Assembly (NCBI GenBank): GCA_022393335.1
Contig: JAJEKB010020935.1
Coordinates: forward strand, 812,408 to 876,407
Source of the DNA: Macrotrachela quadricornifera
Taxonomy: Eukaryota; Rotifera; Eurotatoria; Philodinida; Philodinidae
Direction: 5' to 3'
DNA: 64,000 bases
Shown in pieces: positions 27,089-37,485 of this stretch; the first letter of the stretch is position 1; each line of letters starts with the position of its first letter. Below the pieces are notes generated by a model, which worked only from the letters and a program-made list of their open reading frames with translations, did no database searches and was not told where the DNA came from. The position numbers were made by a program, and so were the translations under genes.

Positions 27089-28592
27089 ATGAGCAAACTA
27101 CGTATTGCAATTATTGGTGCTGGTCCAGCTGGTCTTGCACAATTATTAGCATTTAAACAAGCAGAACAAGAACAAAAAGTGGAACTTGTCTGTTTTGAAA
27201 GACAATCAGATTGGGGTGGTTTATGGCTTTATTCATCTCAAATTGGTATAGATGCTCATGGTGAACCAGTTCATTCTAGCATGTATCGACAGTAAGTATT
27301 TCTTTTAAAAAATATTTTTAACAACTTATAATATATTTTTTACTTGTTAAATAATCATAAAAAAATCCATGTATTAATCGTCTTCATTTTCTTTTTTCTT
27401 TATATGTAGACTTTGGTCAAATAATCCAAAAGAATCAATTGAATTTGCTGATTATACATTCTATGATCATTTTGGTTGTTTTCTTCCATCATATTTACCA
27501 CGACCTTTCATCTATGATTATTTAACTGGTAGAGCTAAACTTGGAAATATTCGACAATTTATTCGTTTTAATACAGCTGTTCGTCATGTTGATTTTAATG
27601 ATGAGAGAAATGAATTTAATGTTGATATCGAAGATTTACATACTAATTCAATGGAATGCTTAAAATTTGATCGTGTTATTGTAGCAACTGGTCATTATCA
27701 TACACCGAATATGATTGATGTCGATGGAGTAAATCAATTTCCTGGTCGTGTTCTTCATTCACATGAATTTCGTGGTGCAGATGAATACGTAGGACTTAAC
27801 TTATTAATTATTGGTGGTAGTTTTTCTGCAGATGACATTGCTTTACAATGTTATAAATTTGGTGCTAAATCAATAACAATCAGTGCTCGACAAAAACATC
27901 CAGGTTTTAAATGGCCAAATCAAATTAAAGATGTACCTATGATTGTTCGTATGGAAGGACATACTGCTTATTTCAAAGATGGTTCAACTGTTGATAATAT
28001 TGATGTTATTATTTTTTGTACTGGTTATCGTCATTATTATCCATTTATGGCTAAACGATTTCGTTTAGATGCTGGTGTAACTGAATTGGTTCCATCAAAT
28101 CTTTATAAAAGTATTTTTTGGATTGATCAACCATATATTGCCTATATAGGTACTCCAAGATTAATCTATCCATTTCCAATGTACGATATACAAGCAGCAT
28201 TTGTACGTGATGTCCTCCTTGGTAATGTCAAATTACCCGATAAAAAACAACAACAAATTGATGTCAATGAATGGCAAAAACGAGAAAAAGCAATAGCACC
28301 TACTGATTTCCTTACTATGGTCATTTTTCAAGGTGATTATTTGCGTGATATACTTAGTTTATTACATGCTGATAAGTGTAATCAATATTTATCAAAATAT
28401 GATTTTGATAAAATTGCTAATATAATGAAGAACTTTTTAGAAACTAAATTAGCCGATGTTCTTCATTATCGTGATATATCTTACGAATCAATTGTCGATA
28501 CAAAAAATAAAAGTACTGTTAAAATTTACAAACCATGGATTGAGAACAAAGATGATACATTGGAAAGTCTTTTAATAAATTATCGAAAGTAA
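27089..28592 (+). CDS. Flavin monooxygenase, bacterial Tmm-like
   Basis: Two exons (27089-27291 and 27410-28592) with a GTAAGT...TAG intron join in frame to 461 residues. The FAD-binding GAGPAG is at residues 10-15, followed by acidic E37 at the end of the second strand. The FMO signature [11 protein letters not shown] is at 178-188. The NADPH-binding GGSFSA is at 203-208 and the CTGY box at 271-274. Length, the SDWGGLW and EPVHSSMYR segments, the FKWP segment and the PW-containing C-terminus all resemble bacterial trimethylamine monooxygenases more than animal FMO1-5, which are longer and end in a membrane anchor. None is visible here. Tmm converts trimethylamine to its N-oxide, an osmolyte; related enzymes oxidise other amines or sulfides. 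Bacterial origin with later intron gain is my inference. AATAAA lies just after the stop. Confidence 0.88.
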
Positions 28593-30436
28593 TTGTAAAC
28601 AATAAATTGGTATAAAATCTAATTGATCAAAAATGTTTATTTCTTATTCATTTTTTATTTTACATTATGTAATAATTTATAATACAAATAAAATAGAAAA
28701 AAAAACATGAGATTTTTATCATTCGAAATTCCAATTTTGTTAATTGTATTGTTCGTAATAAAGGATGTTTCCAAAAGTTTCGACTACTCTCTATAAATTG
28801 ATGTTATTTATATTGAAAATTTATATGATTCCCTAACGAAAATATACCATTTTGTAGGACGTGTTTATTACTCATGAGTAAGCATTGTCTGTCTTACCAG
28901 ATATATTTTTGGAATGTTTAAGTTATTAACGCTGATCAGACTATTAGTTTTTGTTTGTGTTTATTAGATAATTTTACATGGTTTGACAGAATTTGACAAG
29001 CTTTACAAGAATATGGCTATCAAAAAAATTCTAATGCTCTTTCCAGCATAAAATTTTTAAGAAAATGGAGAGAGCATACCTAAGTATTCATAATGAGGGT
29101 GAAAATAGCTTTTCTAAACTTCAAAAATAGACAGAATTATTGATTACCTGAAGTTATTCACTATAAAGTATACTCTATTCCTGAGACAAGATACGTCAGA
29201 GTTTTATTGATCTTTCTAGTTTTCTTTTAAGTTTTCGTAATGAACTCTATCAAGCCATATAAAAAAATATCTGGGAAACAATATTTTGCTGTACTTGTTA
29301 CAATAATATTTTCAGTTTTGCAAAAAAAAAATGTAAGATAGACAATACTTATTCATAAGTTCAACCTAGTTCAAACAAATTTTTATGCAGATAATAGTTC
29401 TAATCACGTTCTACAAGATGGTATATTTCCATTAGCGATTCAGATAATTTATTCAATAAATCAAACTTATTTAATGATGACAGTTACATGTATCTAAATT
29501 TAAAATATCTGATAGGTATCAATTGTTCAGAAAACAATTAGATATAGGAAATGAAAATTATATATAATATGAGTAATCAAAAAAATATCTAGAAAAGTGA
29601 AATAGAAAAAAAAATTTCTCTTTCATAAGCAAATTAATTCTGCATATATCTTAAGACAAAAACATATCTTCTTTTCCTTTTGCAAATCTGTCACATGTTT
29701 ATTATTTTGAAATGGTTCAAGAACGATAAAATACTTTGATGTATTAATTGAATAATATCGTCTGATTGTATGAAAAGTCTTGTGGATATATGAATGATCT
29801 CGTGTTAAAATGGAAAATATCTATGACTTCTATCTAGTTTTCTTTTGTGTAGACATATCAGAATATAAAGTGAAGAAACACAAAAATACTTGAATAGAAA
29901 TTATTTTTTTGTCTTATAGAAAATGAATGAAAAGCAAAAGAAAAGTAGACTAATTACTTTTTTAATGGACTTGTGGCTATTACTGAATGTTGAGTTTTTG
30001 TTGTCAATTGATTAGCTGATAAATTTTGTGAAAATGGCTTATCAGCAATGTTAAGTTATTTATTGACGAGAGTTTAGTTATAAGGAAATAAATTTAAAAA
30101 TTTGCTGACAATTATGAATAGTTGTTTATGAATATTCTTATTGAGAACTTCGTATTATCGAGAAAAAATTCGAAACAAATATTGATCATAGTTGGTTTTC
30201 GATATCTTATTTAAAAAAAAAAACAATTTTTTTGTTTTATCTCAGTAGTAACTAAGATGAATCGATAAAATGTTCTTGAGGTTCATACAAGATCGAACTT
30301 GTCGTTAAAATAAAATTATTTATTATATTTTTATCGAATCTAATCATATCGTGGTAAGACTTGATGAACGGAATGGTAAATATTGTTGTAATCTTTTGAA
30401 TAAAATGAACTATAACTTAATTATATTACTTTATAG
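28593..30436. other. Intergenic, nothing recognised
   Basis: AT-rich, apart from a short coding-like phrase near 29005-29085 (QALQEYGYQKN) that I cannot place. The 5' exons of the PLAC8 pseudogene may lie near 30350-30400. Confidence 0.4.
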
Positions 30437-30768
30437 AATCATTATGTAGATGTTTTGATAATTGTGGATCATATTGTTGTGAATTTTAGAGTAGACCATA
30501 TTTATTTGGTCAAAATGCTAAAAAGCTTGATGACAGTAATTGTTGTCTTATGTGTTATGCTTATTCAATCTGTGAAGAGTTTTTAACTACACGTTGTTGT
30601 AGTCCATGTGCTTTATGTTAAGAAGCTTGTTTCCTTAATCGTAGAGATATTATGTGAATAATTAAATAATATATTGAACATTTGGATTTTTTCATACTTA
30701 TAGATACACATCCGGGTGTTGCCATGGCTACTGGTCTTCGTACTGTTGAACCTGGAAGATATCATTAA
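30437..30768 (+). pseudogene. PLAC8-domain (cysteine-rich) pseudogene
   Basis: After an acceptor at 30436 the frame reads CFDNCGSYCCEF, a TAG stop, then RPYLFGQNAKKLDDSNCCLM, followed by CCSPCALC, a TAA stop, and EACFLNRRDI. An intron-like gap then leads to a short last exon (30704-30768, PGVAMATGLRTVEPGRYH). Paired cysteines and the LFGQNAKKL segment match the PLAC8/DUF614 family of small cysteine-rich membrane-associated proteins. Two in-frame stops disable it. The family call is fairly good; the exon structure is inferred. Confidence 0.6.
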
Positions 30769-31465
30769 ATATAACAATCAGGTTCAACTGGTTTATTTTA
30801 AAATAACTATTTGTGTGATAGTTCAGTATTTTTTTCTTTTTGGCTTACTCATTTTATGAATTTTTAAAACAAATATGGTCAGTAGCATTTTATAAGTATT
30901 ACCTCACAACACTTTAATTGTCTGATGATGAATAAAAAAATAGAAAAAAAAGTAGTACATTAATGAAGTAGAATTCATATAATATTTGTCTTATTTTATT
31001 AACTCAATACTTGAATGTAATTTATTTGTTCTACAATAGTAGTTTGAAGTAATTGTTTGTTTTATTGGAATCCTCTCAATAAATTACAAAAAATAAACTT
31101 TGACAATAACAAAAATTTTTATCTAGATTTTTCTTAACATATTGAATAAATGTATACAATTGAACATAGAAGAAAAAAAGGCGTATCTTGATTGGTTTAT
31201 ATATATTATTACTTAATAACCTTTGTTTGATTATAAATATCCCTTGATATTCATCGAAAAAGAAAAAGTAACTATCGTTGTTTGGATTAAACGAAGTGTA
31301 ACGGTATATAAAGATACTTATCAAATGCACATTTTTTTAGTCGACAATTTTTTCACTGTACAAAATATTCTTTGACATAAATATAAATATTTTATTCATA
31401 TTTTTTTTATATATAATATTTTCTAAATTATTTTTTATAAGTTTTTAGAAATATATATTTATTTA
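30769..31465. other. Intergenic 5' flank of glycerol dehydrogenase
   Basis: AT-rich. A GTTTTTAG acceptor-like site ends about 18 bases before the start codon, compatible with spliced-leader addition. Nothing else was identified. Confidence 0.4.
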
Positions 31466-32584
31466 ATGGAAAGAGTATTTCTTAGTCCAAGTCGTTATGT
31501 ACAAGGAAAAGATATATTTAAAAAAGCTGGTACATATATTAGTAAATTAGGTAATAAAGCTTTACTTCTAGCAGATAAATTTGTATGGAATATAGCTGGA
31601 AATAATCTTGCAAATATACTTGAACAAAGTAATATTCAAGTAGAAAAAGTTGTATTTAATGGAGAATGTTCAAATGTTGAAATTAAACGTGTTATCGATC
31701 TTAGTAAAAAAGCTAATTCAAATGTAGTTATTGGTATTGGTGGTGGAAAAACAATAGATGCAGCAAAAGCTGTAGCAAATGACTTAGGTTTAATGTTAAC
31801 TACTGTACCAACAACAGCTTCTACAGATGCACCAACTTCTGGTGTATCTGTTATTTATACGGAAGAAGGAGCTGTTGAAAGCTATAGATTTTATAATAAA
31901 AATCCTGATTTAGTTTTAGTTGATACACGAGTGATTTCCAATGCACCACCACGTTTTTTAGTATCAGGTATTGCAGATGCATTAGCTACATGGATAGAAG
32001 CTAGAGCTGTTAAACAATCACATAGTCAAATTCTAATTGGTGGTATACCTACTATTGCTGGACAAGCTATTGCTGAAAAAGCAGAGGAAATTCTTTTTGC
32101 TTATGGTCTACAAGCAGTAGAAGCTAATAAAAATAAAATAGTGACACCAGCCTTAGAAAGTGTTGTGGAAGCTAATACATTATTAAGTGGTATTGGATTT
32201 GAAGCTGGAGGTCTTGCAGCTGCACATTCAATTCATAATGGTTTTACAGCAATTGATGGAGATATTCATCATTTAACTCATGGTGAAAAAGTTGCATATG
32301 GTACTATTACTCAACTTGTATTAGAAAATAGATTAATAAATGAATTAGATCGTTATATTAAATTTTATCTTCAACTTGGTTTACCAATTACATTAAAAGA
32401 TATACATTTAGATAATGCTACAAAAGAAGAACTTTATAAAATTGCAGAAGTTGCAACAGCAGAACATGAAACTATTCATAATATGCCATTTAAAGTTACA
32501 ACAGATGATGTAGTTATGGCTTTACAAGGTGTTGATGCTTATGTAAAAAATTATAAAAAACGTCATAATTGGCATGATAACTAA
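31466..32584 (+). CDS. gldA: Glycerol dehydrogenase, bacterial type
   Basis: An intronless 372-residue enzyme of the iron/zinc-containing alcohol dehydrogenase superfamily, which oxidises glycerol to dihydroxyacetone with NAD. The length and the whole sequence path match bacterial GldA (about 367 residues). The start ([12 protein letters not shown]) matches. The NAD-binding [13 protein letters not shown] is at 90-102 and [11 protein letters not shown] is at 113-123. Metal ligands appear at D171 (GIADALATW), H254 (AAAHSIHNG) and H272 (HGEK). Late boxes [25 protein letters not shown] and ETIHNMP are intact. The frame is unbroken and codons are as AT-rich as in neighbouring genes, so any transfer is old enough to have ameliorated. 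Animals do not normally have this enzyme, so acquisition from bacteria is likely. AATAAA lies about 100 bases after the stop. Confidence 0.93.
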   Translation: MERVFLSPSRYVQGKDIFKKAGTYISKLGNKALLLADKFVWNIAGNNLANILEQSNIQVEKVVFNGECSNVEIKRVIDLSKKANSNVVIGIGGGKTIDAAKAVANDLGLMLTTVPTTASTDAPTSGVSVIYTEEGAVESYRFYNKNPDLVLVDTRVISNAPPRFLVSGIADALATWIEARAVKQSHSQILIGGIPTIAGQAIAEKAEEILFAYGLQAVEANKNKIVTPALESVVEANTLLSGIGFEAGGLAAAHSIHNGFTAIDGDIHHLTHGEKVAYGTITQLVLENRLINELDRYIKFYLQLGLPITLKDIHLDNATKEELYKIAEVATAEHETIHNMPFKVTTDDVVMALQGVDAYVKNYKKRHNWHDN

Positions 32585-33290
32585 AAATCAAGTTATTTTA
32601 GTATGCATTTAAAATTATTCTTATGTTTGAAACGTTTTAAATGACGTAGAAGCGCATATATATATTCATTTTTTCTTCTTATTCTAATAAATAACATTTA
32701 AAGTTATACATAATGATCAACAGCACAAGTGTTAGTTTTGTATAAATTTAATATGATTAAACTTTGTGCATTTTCTACTGTTACTATATTTTTTTCTCTT
32801 CACCAAATGAAAAAAAAATTACATAAGATAAGATATAAAGATAGCACATTTTTCACCTAATAGCTTATTGAAGCTAACTTGAAAATAAATGTCTGACGAA
32901 GTGTTCTGTAAGAAAGAGAACAACATCAATAGGTCATTTATTAGATATAATCGATTAAATTATAATCAATAACTTGTCGTTTTCGTTATCAAATTCTGAC
33001 CTTTCTTATATAGAAATAAACAAACAGTTAATTAACAAATAAGTAGAATTGTCAAACTTGCTTTCTTTACAGAGTTTTTAATAAATCTTAATTGCTGAGC
33101 GAATATCTATATATATTCTACAGTAGTACATGAGAAGAATGAATTAAAATGTATTGTTAATTCAGTTTTTATTTTTCTTCTTCCTATATCAGTTTTTATC
33201 ATTTAATAAATGTTTCCCTTTTGAGAATATTGACTCAACACAAGCATCACGAGCAGTCATCCTGCTCCACGCTGTTGAACATTAGGGCAT
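32585..33290. other. Intergenic, nothing recognised
   Basis: AT-rich 3' flank of the glycerol dehydrogenase gene. No gene is supported. Confidence 0.4.
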
Positions 33291-33435
33291 TAGTTCCGCC
33301 TAGGGAACTAATTCCACCGATTCCGGAATTACATGGAGCTTGAGAAGCGATTCCGGAATCGGTACTAGTTTCATCAATTCCGGAATTAGAAGGAATTCCG
33401 TGTAATTCCGTCTGATTCCGGATCCGGAAATTCAA
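33290..33435. repeat. ATTCCGGA-rich repeat, left copy
   Basis: Multiple GATTCCGGAAT and GGAATTCC units. The stretch 33352-33435 is a direct repeat of 37405-37485, sharing for example CGGTACTAGTT and ATCTGAT/CGGATCCG. These repeats lie just outside the 33.5-37.3 kb transposon on both sides. Reading frames across them are artefacts. Confidence 0.75.
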
Positions 33436-34274
33436 TATCGGATTCGTTCACAATGATAACTAAGAAGCATACGATAAAGACTAATGCATATCAGCTTGTA
33501 CGAGCGTAACGCGATGACGTTTTGGCCGCACTTCTTTTCATTTTTCTCAAGAATAGTACGAACTAAACCATTTATTTTTTTATTAAAACTTATATCTCCA
33601 TCAACCCCACACCCTCTAAAAATATCAGCTTCCTTGAGTTAATCGTTTGAGGATAAATGTGAAAACAAATGGCGTAACGCGATGACGAAAAAGGGACCCT
33701 AGATGTGAGGGTGGTCTGTTTGCTTTTCATTTTTCTGCGAATGTATACCTAACACATGAAAACGGTCAACAGTAAGTTTGTAGCCAACAACCTAATGTAT
33801 TTACTGGATGATAAAACATTTCGAATATTTCTCTACTTTTCAAGTCGCCTCCCTTAAAATAACGTAACGCGATGACGGCTCTGTAACGCGATGACGCTTG
33901 ATTTTTAAGAGAGTTTGTATCTGTATTTTCTTTTACTTAGTATATAATCTTATAAAAGTAACACAATGAATTTTCGATATCTGCAACAAAAATATCTTTA
34001 ACATGTTGTTTAATGATAAATTCAATAAAAAAATTTTAAAAAAATGACATAAATTCTATATCAAGTAACGAATATATAAACATACAAGATATTTTTACAA
34101 TGCTTGAATAAAATACTTCGTAAATGAGAAATAATACAATATAAAAGTAAAGAAAATAAATACTTCACAGGAAACAGAAATATTTTTCATCAGTTTCAAA
34201 GATAATTCTAGTATGTTTGAATGGGAGAAGACTAGTTAAATTACAAGAAATTCGATAGTCTACAGTGTTTTATT

Positions 34275-36061
34275 TTAAACAGAAAATTGAAATTTTTTTT
34301 TTGTCGAGCTGTTTGAATAATATCCATATTCAATTGAATTATTTGGAAGAGCTTTTATTGAATGAATTTTTTTGGTTTCCGGAACACTTTTAGTTACCAT
34401 AAACAACTGTTCAAGTTGACCTCTCGATTCATCGATACAATCTTGTGTTAGTTCTATGAAATTAATTGTAGTTGTTTTTGATTGAGCAATTTTCACAAAA
34501 TCTGCAGCCGAGGTGCATCTTTCACCACTCATAATTGCACGATGTACAAGACGTTTTGAAGTCCCTCCCACGGCATCCACGACACCTTTGCCGTGAGAGG
34601 TAGCAAAATAATGCCAACTTATATCCACCTAGAATTTAACGATTGATTATTGCTAAGGATTGACTAAAAATCAATATCATTGTTTACCTTATGTTGTTGT
34701 GACAAACGGCATACATTTCGAAACAAAAATTTCTGTTTGAACTGCTGGCTTGATCCATCCGAAAATATATGAATTTGTTTTAGATGTTGAAATCTTTGGG
34801 TTAACTGTTTAAGTAAATTATCAATTGAAGCATTGACACAGTATTTATCATGTGTTAAATTGTTGGAAATATATACGAAAGATTCACCACCACCACCTGG
34901 ATACCACACATAAGTAGTAAACAAAGATACAGCATCTTGAGAATAATAAGAATTTTGAACAGCATTTTGCGTACATAAACGAAAATTCTCACTAAAATCC
35001 ACCTGTATACAAATAATTTCATCATTTGGAATAATTTTCATTTTTTCAAAAAATGCAGCTTGTTGTCGTTTAATGAAAACATGGTTCAAGAATGGTTCAA
35101 TTTTTTCTTTTAAAGTTAATAAACATTGATTAATTGTATCGTTAAATTCAATTTTTTTTGTTTTTCCATCTTGGAAAACCCATTGAAACCATTGAATACG
35201 TTTAGTTGGACTAATTACATTTTTCATAATATTATTATCAAAATTATATGAACATAAATGGCAACAACTAAACATACATTGTTCTTCTTGTTCATCACAA
35301 ACAAGCATCGACGTGAATTCTTGAAGTGAATTTAAACCAATACAACTAATATGTTTTGACAATGGTTTTAACAACAAATTCACGTTTTCGTGATAAATAC
35401 ATAAACAACTATGATGAGGCATGTAAGAATTTATCAATATGTTCACTGGACGTAATTCATTAAATGAAGTTAATGACAAGTCGACATTTTTATTCGAATA
35501 TTCATTAACAAATAATTGATATGTTTCACGTATGTTATACAATAAAATTCGTTTTTGTATTGTTATTTTTTCACCATTATCATCTGTGACTGTGACATAA
35601 TCACGTTTGCCAGGTAGTTGATGGGTAATATCATCTCTTTGATAAAATTGAATGACTATTTCTTTCAGTTCGGTCGATAATGAACGTTGTTGACGTGTAT
35701 GTTGATCAGTTGTTTTCGAGATAATATTAAGATTTTGTGCAAGATGTTGTACGACCATTATACGTTTGTTATTGTCTTTTGGTAATGAATGAACAGCACG
35801 TTTAAGTGCTTTTCCTAATGACTGACGACATTTATACGAAGATTGATGACCATTTAAATTTTTAAATTTTTTTTTATCACGATATTTTTTTGATGCTTGT
35901 TTCTGTCGAGCTCGTAACTGATCCAATAAAGCACCTTTTGAACTTTGACGTCTTGAATTATCTCGAATACGAGCTTTTCGTTTCATGTCCTCGAATTTTG
36001 ATTTATTTTTTAATAAATTTGCACGATAGAGCTTTTGTTTCTCGGCATTTGATTTAGTCAT
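34275..36061 (-). CDS. DDE-like transposase, two exons
   Basis: Exon 1 (36061-34688) and exon 2 (34628-34275) join across a 59-bp GT-AG intron to 575 residues without a stop. The N-terminus is strongly basic (about 1-70, KLYRANLLKNKSKFEDMKRK), a likely DNA-binding region. A Cys/His cluster (CMFSCCHLC, about 265-275) could bind zinc. Later come QVDFSENFRL (about 365), HIFSDGSSQQFKQKF (about 435) and ATSHGKGVVDAVGG (about 467-480), whose acidic residues are candidates for a DDE/DDD catalytic triad in an RNase H-like fold. I recall this motif set from uncharacterised invertebrate transposon proteins but cannot name the superfamily. The frame is intact and lies inside terminal repeats, so the element may be recently active. 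Confidence 0.78.
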
Positions 36062-36730
36062 TTCACGAGTAACAAATGGAAAATGTAATAAAAATTTCTC
36101 TCAAAATAATTTTTCAATATTCTTTTATAGAGTATTGTTAGACGATGATATACATCATCCTCTATGTAGTTACATATCCTTTCTGTCCTATACATATGTT
36201 TCTTTTCCGTTCTTCACACTTTCTTTTCTATTCTTCGTATACGTCACATATGTTCACATATGTTTTCTGTTCTTTTACCATATGTGAACATATGAGGACA
36301 TACTTTGTCCATCTACATTTCATCATCTTCTCTTTGTTCACCTTCATTCCATCATCTTTTCTCTGTTGGATTTCGTCATCTCTTTCCCTTTGTTCATCTT
36401 GCTCTTTATAGTTTTGATTTCTTTGCAATAAATCATCACCCATCAGTCATTTCCTTCTCATCCTCTTAGAGCTACACGCTCACAAGTATAAAGTTCGAAC
36501 TCAACCGAGAATAAAATCTAATTCGTTTGAATCAGAGTGATAATTGAATTGGATTGGTGTTTTTATTTGAATTTTGTATTATGAGTCTAGACCAATCAAT
36601 CCTATTTTTATGCTGATTTATCAATCATCATTTATAGAATATGATAGTAAATAAATCTTGACTCTTTAAGTCGTAAACTATCGCGCGAAATTAGTTTCTT
36701 CTTAAGTACGAAAAAAATAAAAAGTTGAAA
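36062..36730. other. Transposon internal non-coding, pyrimidine-rich
   Basis: 5' region of the transposase gene inside the element. It has TTCTTTTC and ACATATG repeats around 36180-36330 but no gene. It is a candidate promoter region for the minus-strand transposase. Confidence 0.4.
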
Positions 36731-37269
36731 AATCGTCATCGCGTTACGAAATATTATTTGAATATAGAATAATTTTTAAATACAAATGTCTGCGTTGAAT
36801 AGCCCATGTAAAGTTAGCTTTCTGTATCAAGTTTTTATAAAAAAAATATCAAATCTTATTGGGCAGAAAAAAACAATACATCATTTTTTGTAACGCGATG
36901 ACGCGATAAAAACAGAAGTTTTGTATAACGTTGCCGAGACACACACCAACGTATTAGAAACCAGTTGTTTTACCCAATGATGCTTCTGTCAACGTAGAGT
37001 TCCCTGATAATAAGCAACTTTGAATCCATTAAGTTGTTTCAATGTATGGGTACAATTAACTAATAGACTGTATATATGAGGTTTTGACTGTCTATTAGTG
37101 ACATCTTTGGCGCCAATTACTATTCGCGATTTTCTGGGACAATTTATATTACGAAATCAGTTTCTATATGTTTTCGAATATTCTCTACAACATGGTGACA
37201 ATGATTTCTGAACAAATCGACTTCGAACTTACGCCACTGAAGTTACACGTTACGCGTACAAGCTGATAT

Positions 37270-37485
37270 ATGATTCCGGAATCAGACGGAATTCCAACGA
37301 ATTCTGCCTGATTCCGGATCTGGAATCGCTCGTTTATGTTGAAGATTAACCTGCAATCACAATAGCAAACATGAGGGTGAAGGCGAGAAGCGATTCCGCT
37401 GAGCGATTCCGGAAACGGTACTAGTTCCATCAGTTCCGGAATCAAAAGGAATTCCTAGGAATTCCATCTGATTTCGGATCCGTTC
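37270..37485. repeat. ATTCCGGA-rich repeat, right copy
   Basis: Two blocks (about 37270-37330 and 37393-37485) with GATTCCGGAATC and GGAATTCC units. The second block is a diverged direct copy of 33352-33435. The blocks flank the right end of the transposon. Confidence 0.75.

Larger units (their letters stand above)
33488..37269 (-). mobile_element. DNA transposon with 13-mer subterminal repeats
   Basis: The left end ATATCAGCTTGTACG...CGTAAC (33488-33510) and the right end GTTACGCGTACAAGCTGATA (37249-37269) are reverse complements apart from two extra bases on the left, giving an element of about 3.78 kb. The 13-mer TAACGCGATGACG occurs near the left end at about 33507, 33675, 33865 and 33884. 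Near the right end it occurs inverted at about 36734 and direct at 36891. Subterminal repeats of this kind usually bind the transposase. The element encodes one spliced transposase on the minus strand. A clear target-site duplication was not seen. The superfamily is uncertain. Confidence 0.75.

Noticed and set aside
33247..33435. Minus-strand frame of 62 residues rich in NSGI
   Set aside because: Translation of the ATTCCGGA repeat; the matching right-hand repeat gives a similar artefact.
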